Part shown: one piece after another, positions 36,581 through 44,455 of the stretch | How the letters are laid out: each line of letters begins with the position of its first letter | How positions within the stretch are numbered: position 1 is the first letter of the stretch | Origin: CBDBDZ01 sp965204215 | GTDB lineage: Bacteria > Pseudomonadota > Gammaproteobacteria > Pseudomonadales > GM7GCV1 | DNA: 64,000 nt | NCBI GenBank assembly: GCA_965204215.1 | Contig: CBDBDZ010000013.1 | Coordinates: forward strand, 372,001 to 436,000 | Direction: 5' to 3' | Program-made: the position numbers and the translations under genes | Notes under the pieces: model-generated | Databases searched by the model: none | What the model was told of the DNA's origin: nothing | What the model saw: the letters and a program-made list of their open reading frames with translations, nothing else

Positions 36581-37656
36581 TGCTAGTTCTCGGAATAGAA
36601 ACTTCTTGCGATGAAACAGGCGTAGCATTGTTTGATAGTGATAGTGATCGAAACAACGGCTTAATAGGTGAGCGGCTTTATACCCAAATGAAAATGCATG
36701 CCGACTACGGTGGTGTTGTACCAGAGTTGGCATCTCGTGATCATGTTCGCAAACTTATTCCGTTAATACAAGATTTATTGGAAAAATCTAATCTACAACT
36801 CAAGCATTTGAATGCCATTGCCTACACTCAAGGCCCTGGTCTGGCAGGAGCGCTTTTGGTTGGAGCTATGACAGCGAAAACATTAGCAATGACGTTAGGC
36901 ATTCCCGCCATTGGCATACATCATATGGAAGGGCATTTACTTGCAGCTATGTTAGATGACAACCCACCAGAATTTCCATTTCTGGCACTGCTGGTATCGG
37001 GTGGGCACAGCCAATTGGTTTATGCCAAAACTTTAGGCAATTATGAAGTGTTGGGTGAATCGTTAGATGATGCCGCGGGGGAAGCATTTGACAAGGCTGC
37101 AAAAATGTTGGGATTAAGCTATCCAGGAGGACCAGCCATAGCTGCGCAAGCACAGCGTTATCGCCAGCATTATCAAAGCGACTGTGAAGATTTGGTTTTT
37201 CCCAGACCCATGACCAATAAACCGGGTTTAGATTTTAGTTTCAGTGGGCTTAAAACCCACACACTTAATACTATTGAACAGTTAAGTGATAGCAATGGTG
37301 AGCTAAACGATAAAGATTTAACCAATATAGCCCACGGCTTTGAAGAAGCGGTTGTACAAACCATAGCAATAAAGTGCTTAAGAGCCTTACAACATTCAGG
37401 TTCAAATACTTTGGTTCTGGCAGGGGGAGTAGCAGCCAATAAACGCCTGCGTGCCATGTTGCCTGAATATTTGCAAAAGCATGTTAAAAATCAGTCTGCT
37501 GTGAATATTCACTATCCAGCCATGAAATATTGTACCGACAATGGAGCCATGATAGCCTATGCGGGTTATTTGCGACTGGACTCTGACAACAATGGAGCAG
37601 ACACTTCTTTTGCTGTTAACATAAAACCTCGATGGAACATGACAGAATTAATTTAA
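36580..37656 (+). CDS. tsaD: tRNA N6-adenosine threonylcarbamoyltransferase TsaD
   Basis: A 358-residue ASKHA-fold enzyme that transfers threonylcarbamoyl to A37 of ANN-decoding tRNAs. The start MLVLGIETSCDETGVAL is canonical. The metal-binding H115-x-E-G-H119 motif, LVSGGHSQL and the C-terminal MKYCTDNGAMIAYAG are all present. It is coupled to ctaB by a one-base overlap. tRNA-Ile2, one likely substrate class, is encoded 6 kb away, but this has no regulatory meaning that can be seen. Confidence 0.97.
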   Translation: MLVLGIETSCDETGVALFDSDSDRNNGLIGERLYTQMKMHADYGGVVPELASRDHVRKLIPLIQDLLEKSNLQLKHLNAIAYTQGPGLAGALLVGAMTAKTLAMTLGIPAIGIHHMEGHLLAAMLDDNPPEFPFLALLVSGGHSQLVYAKTLGNYEVLGESLDDAAGEAFDKAAKMLGLSYPGGPAIAAQAQRYRQHYQSDCEDLVFPRPMTNKPGLDFSFSGLKTHTLNTIEQLSDSNGELNDKDLTNIAHGFEEAVVQTIAIKCLRALQHSGSNTLVLAGGVAANKRLRAMLPEYLQKHVKNQSAVNIHYPAMKYCTDNGAMIAYAGYLRLDSDNNGADTSFAVNIKPRWNMTELI

Positions 37657-37675
37657 TAGAGATCTTTGTATAATT

Positions 37676-38329
37676 ATGAAACTCGTTATTGGCAATAAAA
37701 ATTATTCTACATGGTCGTTGCGACCCTGGTTATTATTGAATGCATTCGCCGTGGAATATGAAGAAATTCAAATATCACTATACGCTGAAGGTCTAACTCA
37801 AAGACTGTCACAGTATTCAAGTTCATGCCGCGTGCCAGTATTAATTGATGGTAACTTGACGGTTTGGGATTCACTGGCTATTTGTGAGTATGTTTCCGAG
37901 CGTTATTTGGCTGGCAAGGGCTGGCACGAAAATATTTATGATAGGGCACTTGCACGTGCTATATGTGCCGAAATGCATTCGGGTTTTGCAGCACTTCGCA
38001 ATGAACTGCCAATGAATTGCCGAGCAATGCGCAAAGTTGAACCATCGGCACAAGCGCTGAAAGACATTGATAGAATTGATGATATTTGGTCGCAATATGC
38101 AAGACCAGATACCGAAGATAACTATCGATTATTGGGTCAGTTTTCAATTGTCGATTGTTTTTTTGCACCAGTTGTCATGCGTTTTAAAACTTACAATATC
38201 TCTTTATCTGATGCAGCACAATGTTATATGGACAGTATGTTAAAGCTCCCTTCTTTGCAACAATGGATGGCACAAGCACTAATCGAAACCGAAATTATTG
38301 CAGAAGATGAAGCCGGAGTAGATGTTTGA
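37676..38329 (+). CDS. Glutathione S-transferase family protein
   Basis: A 217-residue two-domain GST-like protein. The N-terminal thioredoxin-like domain has GNKNYSTWSLRPWLLL with the likely catalytic Ser in the YSTWSLR turn, RVPVLIDGNLTVWDSLAICEYVSE (cis-Pro and Glu-Ser glutathione site), then a helical C-terminal domain. The substrate is unknown. The stop overlaps the TTG start of hemE, so the pair is co-translated. Confidence 0.88.
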   Translation: MKLVIGNKNYSTWSLRPWLLLNAFAVEYEEIQISLYAEGLTQRLSQYSSSCRVPVLIDGNLTVWDSLAICEYVSERYLAGKGWHENIYDRALARAICAEMHSGFAALRNELPMNCRAMRKVEPSAQALKDIDRIDDIWSQYARPDTEDNYRLLGQFSIVDCFFAPVVMRFKTYNISLSDAAQCYMDSMLKLPSLQQWMAQALIETEIIAEDEAGVDV

Positions 38330-39399
38330 GTAATCCAAGTTTTTTGCAAGCACTAAAGCAACAACCTGTTAGCAGCACTCCTGTTTGGGTCATGCGCCAA
38401 GCTGGGCGTTATTTACCAGAGTATCGAAAAATTCGCCAGTTGGCAGGTTCATTTATGAATTTATGTACCAATCCGGAATTGGCGTGCGAAGTTACTTTGC
38501 AACCGTTACAGCGTTTTGATTTTGACGCTGCGATACTATTTTCAGATATTTTAACCATTCCCGATGCAATGGGTTTAGGTTTGTATTTTACCGAAGGTGA
38601 AGGACCAAAATTTCAACGTCCCATCAGAACCGTAGAAGCGATTGAAGCCCTGCCAACAATAAAGACAACAGAGCATTTATCCTATGTGACGGATGCAGTG
38701 TCGCTAATTCGCAAAGAGTTAAATAACAAAGTGCCGTTAATTGGTTTTTCCGGGAGTCCGTGGACATTGGCAACTTATATGGTTGAAGGTGGCTCAACCA
38801 AAGATTTTAAAACCATTAAAACCATGCTCTATCAACAGCCGAAGAACCTGGAACTATTACTGAGTAAATTGGCTGATGCTGTAGCTGAATATTTACAAGC
38901 TCAGGTTATAGCAGGGGCGCAGGTATTACAAATTTTTGATACATGGGGAGGAGTGTTAAGCGATAGTGCTTATCGACAATTCTCGCTTAAGTACATGAGT
39001 AAAATTGTTCAACAATTACGCACTAGCCCTGAAACCTGCGACATACCTGTTATTTTATTTACCAAAAATGGCGGTCAATGGGTTTCGGAAATTGCTGAAA
39101 CAGGCTGTAACGGTATTGGTCTTGACTGGACAATAGATATCGGCAATATCCGCAAACAATTAAATAATATCACCTTGCAGGGTAACATGGACCCAGCCGT
39201 TTTGCGTTCAGATTTTGCAACTATTGAGCGAGAAGTTAAAGCTATATTGCAAAGTTTTGGAAAGCATGGAGACAATGGTATTAACAATGTCAGTCATATT
39301 TTTAATTTGGGTCATGGGATTACTCCGGATATTAACCCGGACAATGTTAAATGCCTGGTAGATTGTGTTAAAACTTACAGTGTTGATTATCACTATTAA
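38326..39399 (+). CDS. hemE: Uroporphyrinogen decarboxylase
   Basis: A 357-residue cytosolic enzyme that decarboxylates uroporphyrinogen III to coproporphyrinogen III in haem synthesis. Hallmarks are PVWVMRQAGRYLPEYR near the N-terminus, the catalytic Asp in ILFSDILTIPDAMGLGL, GFSGSPWTLATYMVEGG and FNLGHGITPDINPDNV at the end. The start is a TTG overlapping the GST stop. Placement in the haem A/O operon is functionally consistent. In the Alcaligenes aau locus hemE is also nearby (recalled), but here the two loci are far apart. Confidence 0.96.
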   Translation: MSNPSFLQALKQQPVSSTPVWVMRQAGRYLPEYRKIRQLAGSFMNLCTNPELACEVTLQPLQRFDFDAAILFSDILTIPDAMGLGLYFTEGEGPKFQRPIRTVEAIEALPTIKTTEHLSYVTDAVSLIRKELNNKVPLIGFSGSPWTLATYMVEGGSTKDFKTIKTMLYQQPKNLELLLSKLADAVAEYLQAQVIAGAQVLQIFDTWGGVLSDSAYRQFSLKYMSKIVQQLRTSPETCDIPVILFTKNGGQWVSEIAETGCNGIGLDWTIDIGNIRKQLNNITLQGNMDPAVLRSDFATIEREVKAILQSFGKHGDNGINNVSHIFNLGHGITPDINPDNVKCLVDCVKTYSVDYHY

Positions 39400-39440
39400 C
39401 CTGGCAAAAATATCGCTCCTGCGTATTTTATTGGTCACTC

Positions 39441-39482
39441 TTGAAATACTAGCGAAAATATGCGAATTTTCTTGTATTTCAA
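39441..39482. terminator. 42-nt stem-loop after hemE
   Basis: TTGAAATAC at 39441 pairs with GTATTTCAA ending 39482, with an inner GAAAAT/ATTTTC stem. A smaller GGCAC...GTGCC hairpin follows near 39513-39528. It lies between hemE and the next gene. There is no strong U-run, so it may be a terminator or an mRNA-stabilising repeat. Confidence 0.4.
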
Positions 39483-39583
39483 GGATTCGCGACCGAGCTA
39501 TCGCTCGTTGGGGGCACGTTCTTGTGCCATATATTTGTTTGGTATTTTTATGCCGAATTAATAAGTCATTCTAAAACTTTGAG

Positions 39584-40099
39584 ATGAATGTAGTTAAAAA
39601 TATTTTATTATTGTTTGTAATCATTATTCCACTAAGCTTGTTTGCAGAACCCATGATTGTTGATTTACCCAATTATTCGTTTAAAGGTTCTATCACAACT
39701 ACTGCCTCTAAAGAACGAGTATGGAAACATTGGACGGACGTGGTTAATTGGAAACAATTTGATGTACGGTATCAGTATTCTTATTTAGATGAAGGCACGA
39801 AATTTGGCGAAAATGCTAAAGGTTATGTGAAAGGAAAAGGGGCTCCTAAAACTCGTTTTGAAATTATTAACCATAATCCTGAAGATTCATTTGTTATCAG
39901 TTTGAAACTGCCTCTGTATCAAAGGGTAGAATTGCAGCGTTATTTTGAGGTTAATGAAAAAGGCGAGACATTAATAACTCATGAAGTGAATTTTAAAGGT
40001 GCTTTGAAATGGCTATACTACCCAATACTTTGCGGCCCCTTTAAAAAAGATTTAGTGCATGTGTTAGAAACATTGAAACAGATAGCAGAAGATAACTAA
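39584..40099 (+). CDS. SRPBCC-superfamily (polyketide cyclase/START-like) protein
   Basis: 171 residues with an N-terminal signal peptide (VVKNILLLFVIIIPLSLFAEP). The body has the SRPBCC pattern KERVWKHWTDVVNWKQFDVRYQY and FEIINHNPEDSFVISLKLPLY, and ends in a long C-terminal helix (FKKDLVHVLETLKQIAE), the helix-grip fold that binds hydrophobic ligands. Export to the periplasm is likely. The role is unknown. It lies 20 bp before an esterase-like gene and may share its transcript. Confidence 0.75.
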   Translation: MNVVKNILLLFVIIIPLSLFAEPMIVDLPNYSFKGSITTTASKERVWKHWTDVVNWKQFDVRYQYSYLDEGTKFGENAKGYVKGKGAPKTRFEIINHNPEDSFVISLKLPLYQRVELQRYFEVNEKGETLITHEVNFKGALKWLYYPILCGPFKKDLVHVLETLKQIAEDN

Positions 40100-40119
40100 A
40101 AGCTCTCTAAATATTAATA

Positions 40120-40884
40120 TTGCTTAATTTTTCAGAAAAAGGCGAAGGAGACGTAATCGTATTAATCCATGGATTGTTTGGGTCGCTATCAAATCTGGGG
40201 AATTGTGCCAGGCATTTATCAGAACATTTTCGAACCGTTTCTGTTGATGTCCGTAACCATGGTGATTCATTTCATACCGACACAATGAGCTATGCTGAAA
40301 TGACTGCCGATGTGGTAGCATTACTGGAACAATTAAGTGTTCCACAAACACATATTTTAGGGCATTCTATGGGCGGAAAAATTGCTATGAATTTGGCGCT
40401 TAATTATCCGCAATTAGTGAACAAATTAGCGGTAATTGATATGTCACCGTTAGCTTACCAACGCGGGCATGACAGTATTCTTGAAGGGTTGTCGCAACTT
40501 GTTAATACTTCGATTGATTCAAGAAGTCAGGCTGATGCTATTTTGCAAAATTATGTTGAAGGGGCAGATATTCGTTCTTTTCTCTTAAAGAATTTAATTC
40601 GCAGTAAAGATGGCTCAAATATTCATTATGATTTTAAAATGAATTTAAAAGCCATCATTGATAATTACCCTTTTATTATTGAGTCTGTCGATGGGCAGTC
40701 ATTTAGTGGTGAAACATTGTTTGTTAAAGGCGAGCATTCAAACTACCTTAAAGCTGAACATAGAGATACCATTTTAAGGTTGTTTCCCAACACGGTAATG
40801 CGTGAAATTTCTGCAACAGGGCATTGGCCACATTCGGAGAAACCTGTGGTGTTTAATGCAATTATCGAGAAATTTTTCAGGTAA
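40120..40884 (+). CDS. Alpha/beta-fold hydrolase (YbfF-like esterase)
   Basis: 254 residues starting at TTG 40120. Oxyanion-region HGLFGSLSNLG is followed by VDVRNHGDS, the nucleophile elbow GHSMGGK (Ser about 89), an Asp in the VDGQSFSG region and the catalytic His in SATGHWPHSEKP. The pattern is that of YbfF-type acyl-CoA/ester hydrolases. The natural substrate is unknown. The stop is only 3 bp before a MITE-like repeat. Confidence 0.88.
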   Translation: MLNFSEKGEGDVIVLIHGLFGSLSNLGNCARHLSEHFRTVSVDVRNHGDSFHTDTMSYAEMTADVVALLEQLSVPQTHILGHSMGGKIAMNLALNYPQLVNKLAVIDMSPLAYQRGHDSILEGLSQLVNTSIDSRSQADAILQNYVEGADIRSFLLKNLIRSKDGSNIHYDFKMNLKAIIDNYPFIIESVDGQSFSGETLFVKGEHSNYLKAEHRDTILRLFPNTVMREISATGHWPHSEKPVVFNAIIEKFFR

Positions 40885-40887
40885 GCT

Positions 40888-41018
40888 GAGACCTTTGCAA
40901 TAAAATTCTTTTACCTTCAAACCGCGTTAAAAACGTACTCAAATGCTCATTTACAACGAGTAAACTCCGCTTTTCCGTGCGTTTTTGCCTTGTTTGAAAA
41001 CAACTTTTTTTTATTGCT
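40888..41018. repeat. MITE-like element, copy 2 (right end degenerate)
   Basis: Starts GAGACCTTTGCAATAAAATTC directly after the esterase stop. It shares the interior CATTTAC.A.GAGTAAACTCCGCTTTT with copy 1. The right terminal repeat is lost at about 41018, where ATTGCTAATAAAAATATCGC replaces the expected end. Confidence 0.7.
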
Positions 41019-41451
41019 AATAAAAATATCGCTTTTGCGTATTTCAACCTAGATTTTGCAGTTGAACGCTAATTTCACTTCTAAGAGTTTGAATGTTATT
41101 GATAAACGCTTATTCTTCGATTCACTTCATAAGTGAATTACAAACCGCTACCTGGCTTTACAGCCCTTTTCAGTTCACACTGCTGCGTTATGGCTTTTGG
41201 TAAGGGCTACAACCATTACCTGCAAGCCATGCCTTGCATTATTTCCTGAAAATAACTGTAAATTCCAGGTTCAACTACGGAATCTAGGTTCAATGATCCA
41301 CGACTGAGCCCTCACATAATACCAATCACTCAAAATCGAACACTATAAGTGTTTGATTTTTCGAGTATTGAAAAATCGCGTTTTTTCAATACAACCCCAA
41401 TTGCATAGGCAGGATGCCTAATGCAATAGTCTTTAATTATGTTAATATTTT
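41019..41451. other. Gene-free stretch with several palindromes
   Basis: No convincing ORF on either strand. It contains GTATTGAAAAATCGCG followed by its near-complement TTTTTTCAATAC (about 41365-41392), an inverted pair ATCGAACACT/AGTGTTTGAT (about 41336-41358), and ATTGCATAGGC/GCCTAATGCAAT (41400-41427) just downstream of the converging tatD gene. These may be terminators for both converging genes. The rest (41060-41290) is unexplained. Confidence 0.4.
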
Positions 41452-42255
41452 TTAGGAATGGTATAACTCAAAAAAACGAATGGCATTATCGGTGGTAATA
41501 TTCACAATATGCTCTTGCGTTTCACCAAGGCACAATGCTAGCTGTTTGACGACATAGGGTAGGTAGCAAGGTTCGTTGCGGTTGCTTTTGGGTTTGGGCT
41601 CAATGGTTCTGGGCAGTAGGTAGGGTGCGTCGGTTTCAATCATTAAGCGGTTTTGTGGAATATGTGTGACCGTTTGTTGCAGGTCGCTACCTCGCCGCTC
41701 GTCGCATACCCAGCCAGTGATGCCAATATAACAGTCTAAATCCAAATAATCATAAAGCGCTTGTTGGGTATCGGTAAAGCAGTGTACGACTGTTTTGTAA
41801 ATATCATCGCGCCAGTTTTTCAGGATATCAATAAAAACAGGGTGGGCATCTCGCTGATGCAAAAAAACAGGTTTTTGTAATTCTGCTGCCAAATTTAACT
41901 GTTGCTCAAAGGCGTTTATTTGCAATGGTCTGGGCTGAAAGTTGCGAAAGAAATCCAAACCCATTTCGCCCATAGCTACTACATGGCTATTTGTGCCTAA
42001 TTGTTTCATTTTGGCACAATAATCAGTATTAACCTGGTCAGCGTGATGGGGGTGAACACCGACAGTGGAATAACATTGAAGTTGCGGAAATTGCTGATTG
42101 ATATTTTCACATAATTCAATGCTGTGAGCGTTTGAGTGGACATCTGAACCTGTTAAAACAATGCGGTCTAAACCAGCATTAATGGCGCGTTGCAAAACCT
42201 CGTTGCGGTCTTTATCAAATCGTGGGCTGGATAAATTGAGTCCAATATCAATCAT
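41452..42255 (-). CDS. tatD: TatD-family metal-dependent nuclease
   Basis: A 267-residue TIM-barrel hydrolase. The N-terminus MIDIGLNLSSPRFDKDR matches TatD proper rather than YcfH. Metal ligands appear in STVGVHPHHAD, MGEMGLDF, FLHQRDAH, TVVHCFTDT and METDAPYL. The usual HxH near the N-terminus is reduced to the TatD-type DIGLNL. TatD acts as a 3'-5' exonuclease on single-stranded DNA/RNA in repair or DNA degradation. It is divergent from modA. Confidence 0.92.
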   Translation of the reverse strand: MIDIGLNLSSPRFDKDRNEVLQRAINAGLDRIVLTGSDVHSNAHSIELCENINQQFPQLQCYSTVGVHPHHADQVNTDYCAKMKQLGTNSHVVAMGEMGLDFFRNFQPRPLQINAFEQQLNLAAELQKPVFLHQRDAHPVFIDILKNWRDDIYKTVVHCFTDTQQALYDYLDLDCYIGITGWVCDERRGSDLQQTVTHIPQNRLMIETDAPYLLPRTIEPKPKSNRNEPCYLPYVVKQLALCLGETQEHIVNITTDNAIRFFELYHS

Positions 42256-42270
42256 GTTTAAAATGTATAG

Positions 42271-42981
42271 ATGCGAGTCGTTACAAAAAGTATTATTTTA
42301 ACAGCACTGTTTACATTCATCAGCTGTAGCCAACCACAAAAGCCAGATTTGCGTATTGCAGTGGCGGCTAATTTTTACATTGTACTGGAATCGCTTATCA
42401 ATGATTTTGAAACAGAACAACAAATTAAAACACAGCTAATATCAGGGGCTACAGGTCAGTTGTTTGAACAAATCAAAAAAGGCTTGCCAGTGGATGTGTT
42501 TCTGGCTGCAGATACAGCCAGACCTCAACAATTAGTCAACCAAAAGCTCGCTCAAAATGCGGTTATTTACGCTAAAGGGGTATTAGTGATGTGGTCTGAC
42601 GCTGAGGATAGCATTCAACAACAATGGTTAAATGGGGCGATAAATACGTTGGCAATGGCCAATCCGGAATTAGCTCCTTATGGTTTTGCTGCCAGAAACT
42701 GGTTAAATCAGCAAAGTATTGAACCCAAGCGAATTGTTACTGCCAGCAACGTCGTTCAAGTGCGACAGTTGGTAGAAAACGGAGCCGATGCAGGCTTAAT
42801 GGCGTGGTCAACTGCCAAACAATTAAAAGGAAATTATTGGAAAATACCTGGTTACAGCGCTATTGAACAACAAGCAGTCATTGTAAATAGTACAGAGCAA
42901 CCAGAGCTTGCCAGAGCTTTTACCCATTGGCTTCAAAGTGAGAAAATTCAAAGGCAAATTCGGCAGCGGGGCTATCAATGA
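42271..42981 (+). CDS. modA: Molybdate ABC transporter substrate-binding protein
   Basis: A 236-residue periplasmic binding protein with a lipoprotein-type signal (ALFTFISCS, Cys about 19). The ModA patterns LRIAVAANF, ISGATGQLFEQIKKGLPVDVFLAAD and NPELAPYGFAARNWL are present; AANF and SGATG contribute oxyanion ligands. It binds molybdate or tungstate. The stop overlaps modB (ATGA). Confidence 0.92.
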   Translation: MRVVTKSIILTALFTFISCSQPQKPDLRIAVAANFYIVLESLINDFETEQQIKTQLISGATGQLFEQIKKGLPVDVFLAADTARPQQLVNQKLAQNAVIYAKGVLVMWSDAEDSIQQQWLNGAINTLAMANPELAPYGFAARNWLNQQSIEPKRIVTASNVVQVRQLVENGADAGLMAWSTAKQLKGNYWKIPGYSAIEQQAVIVNSTEQPELARAFTHWLQSEKIQRQIRQRGYQ

Positions 42982-43655
42982 ACTTTCCATGGCATCCTAT
43001 ATTAATCACTTTGCAACTGGCTACCATTACCACTGTGTTATTGGTGCTTATAAGCACTCCACTTTCGTGGTGGTTAGCGCGAACTCGCAGCCGTTTTAAA
43101 CAGTTGGTGGAAGTGTTTGTAGCTATGCCGTTAGTGTTGCCGCCTACTGTACTGGGCTTTTATTTGTTGCTATTGTTATCACCAGATGGATTGGTTGGCC
43201 AACTGTGGAGTACTATGGGTCTGGGCAATATTATTTTCAGTTTTTCAGGTCTGGTTGTTGGCTCTTGTGTTTATTCGCTTCCTTTTGTGGTGCAACCCTT
43301 AGCGACCAGCTTTTCATCAGTCAATCAGCGCTATTTATCACAGGCTGCCTTGTTAGGGGCCAACGTCAAAGAGCAATTTTGGCAAGTGGCATTGCCTCTT
43401 TCCCGACGCGGCTTCATTGTGGCATCCACGCTTGGGTTCGCTCATACACTGGGCGAATTTGGTGTAGTGTTAATGATAGGAGGTAATATTCCTTCTGAGA
43501 CTAGAGTCATGTCAATTGCCATTTTTGAGCAAGTAGAGCAAGGTAACTATTCATTAGCACATTATTACTCGGCAATATTGGTAGTTATTGCTGTGTTGGT
43601 ACTGGGTTTGACTTATTCACAAAATACTAATAACAAATTTGCTATAGGTCATTAA
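42978..43655 (+). CDS. modB: Molybdate ABC transporter permease
   Basis: 225 residues with five to six transmembrane helices. It has the PLVLPPTVLGFYLL motif and the EAA-loop ALLGANVKEQFWQVALPLSRRGF that docks on the ATPase, followed by HTLGEFGVVLMIGGN. Length is normal for ModB. It is coupled to modA by a four-base overlap and to modC by a 2-bp gap. Confidence 0.95.
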   Translation: MNFPWHPILITLQLATITTVLLVLISTPLSWWLARTRSRFKQLVEVFVAMPLVLPPTVLGFYLLLLLSPDGLVGQLWSTMGLGNIIFSFSGLVVGSCVYSLPFVVQPLATSFSSVNQRYLSQAALLGANVKEQFWQVALPLSRRGFIVASTLGFAHTLGEFGVVLMIGGNIPSETRVMSIAIFEQVEQGNYSLAHYYSAILVVIAVLVLGLTYSQNTNNKFAIGH

Positions 43656-43657
43656 CT

Positions 43658-44281
43658 TTGACAAACTTTGCATTTGAGTTTCAATTGGATAAACCACAAT
43701 TAGACTGTAATGTCAGTTTAGATGGCGATGGTTTTTATGTGCTGTTTGGTTCTTCTGGTTCAGGCAAAACCACATTGCTGAATTGCATTGCCGGGCTGAT
43801 AAAGCCTGCTGCAGGTAAATTGCAATTAAATGGTGAAAATTTAGAGTACATTGAACCTTATTACCGACAAATCGGTTATGTGCGTCAAAATAGTGTGTTA
43901 TTTCCTCATTTAAGCGTGAGTGAGAATATACAGTTTCCATTAAAGTATGTTGACAGCGATCAAAACCATTGGCTTGACATGGACGAAGTTATTGAGAATA
44001 CCGGAATTAGTCATTTATTAGATAACTGCCCTTCAACCTTATCAGGTGGCGAGAGGCAGCGAGTTGCCCTGGCTCAAATGTTAATTCGCAAACCCAAACT
44101 ATTATTGTTAGATGAGCCTTTTTCGGCTTTGGATATCGAAAGTAAAAAAGGGCTAATGAATTGGCTTAAAGTGATAAATCATAACTATCAACTACCTGTC
44201 ATTTATGTCACTCACGATTTGTATGAAGTAAGGTTCTTAAAGGTAAAGTTACTGCGTTTAGACAATGGTGAAATAATATGA
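43658..44281 (+). CDS. modC: Molybdate ABC transporter ATPase, short form without MOP domain
   Basis: A 207-residue ABC ATPase with Walker A GSSGSGKTT, Q-loop YVRQNSVLFPH, signature LSGGERQR, Walker B LLLLDEPFSALD and the switch His in YVTHDLYE. The start is a TTG. Typical ModC proteins are about 350 residues with a C-terminal molybdate-sensing MOP domain. That domain is absent here, and no continuation is visible in the 170 bp before the next gene, which hold a MITE-like repeat. Feedback inhibition of uptake by molybdate may therefore be missing. Confidence 0.9.
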   Translation: MTNFAFEFQLDKPQLDCNVSLDGDGFYVLFGSSGSGKTTLLNCIAGLIKPAAGKLQLNGENLEYIEPYYRQIGYVRQNSVLFPHLSVSENIQFPLKYVDSDQNHWLDMDEVIENTGISHLLDNCPSTLSGGERQRVALAQMLIRKPKLLLLDEPFSALDIESKKGLMNWLKVINHNYQLPVIYVTHDLYEVRFLKVKLLRLDNGEII

Positions 44282-44364
44282 ATATTCCCCAGCAACTTTA
44301 TAAGCAAATTTTCAGCATGGTTGAATTCATTTTTAAAATTACTGATTAAAAAATAAAGTGAAGT

Positions 44365-44424
44365 GAAACCTTTGCGCTAAAATACCTTGTCTGAGAGCAA
44401 AACCTTTTTTATTGCAAATGTCTC
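44365..44424. repeat. MITE-like element, copy 3 (60-bp deletion derivative)
   Basis: GAAACCTTTGCGCTAAAA at the left and the complement of GAGACATTTGCAATAAAA at the right, with the inner CTTGTCTGAGAGCAAAA shared with copy 1. It lies between modC and the FAD/GcvT gene. Confidence 0.65.
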
Positions 44425-44455
44425 AATTTATACATTTTAAAAACTCTTATTATTG

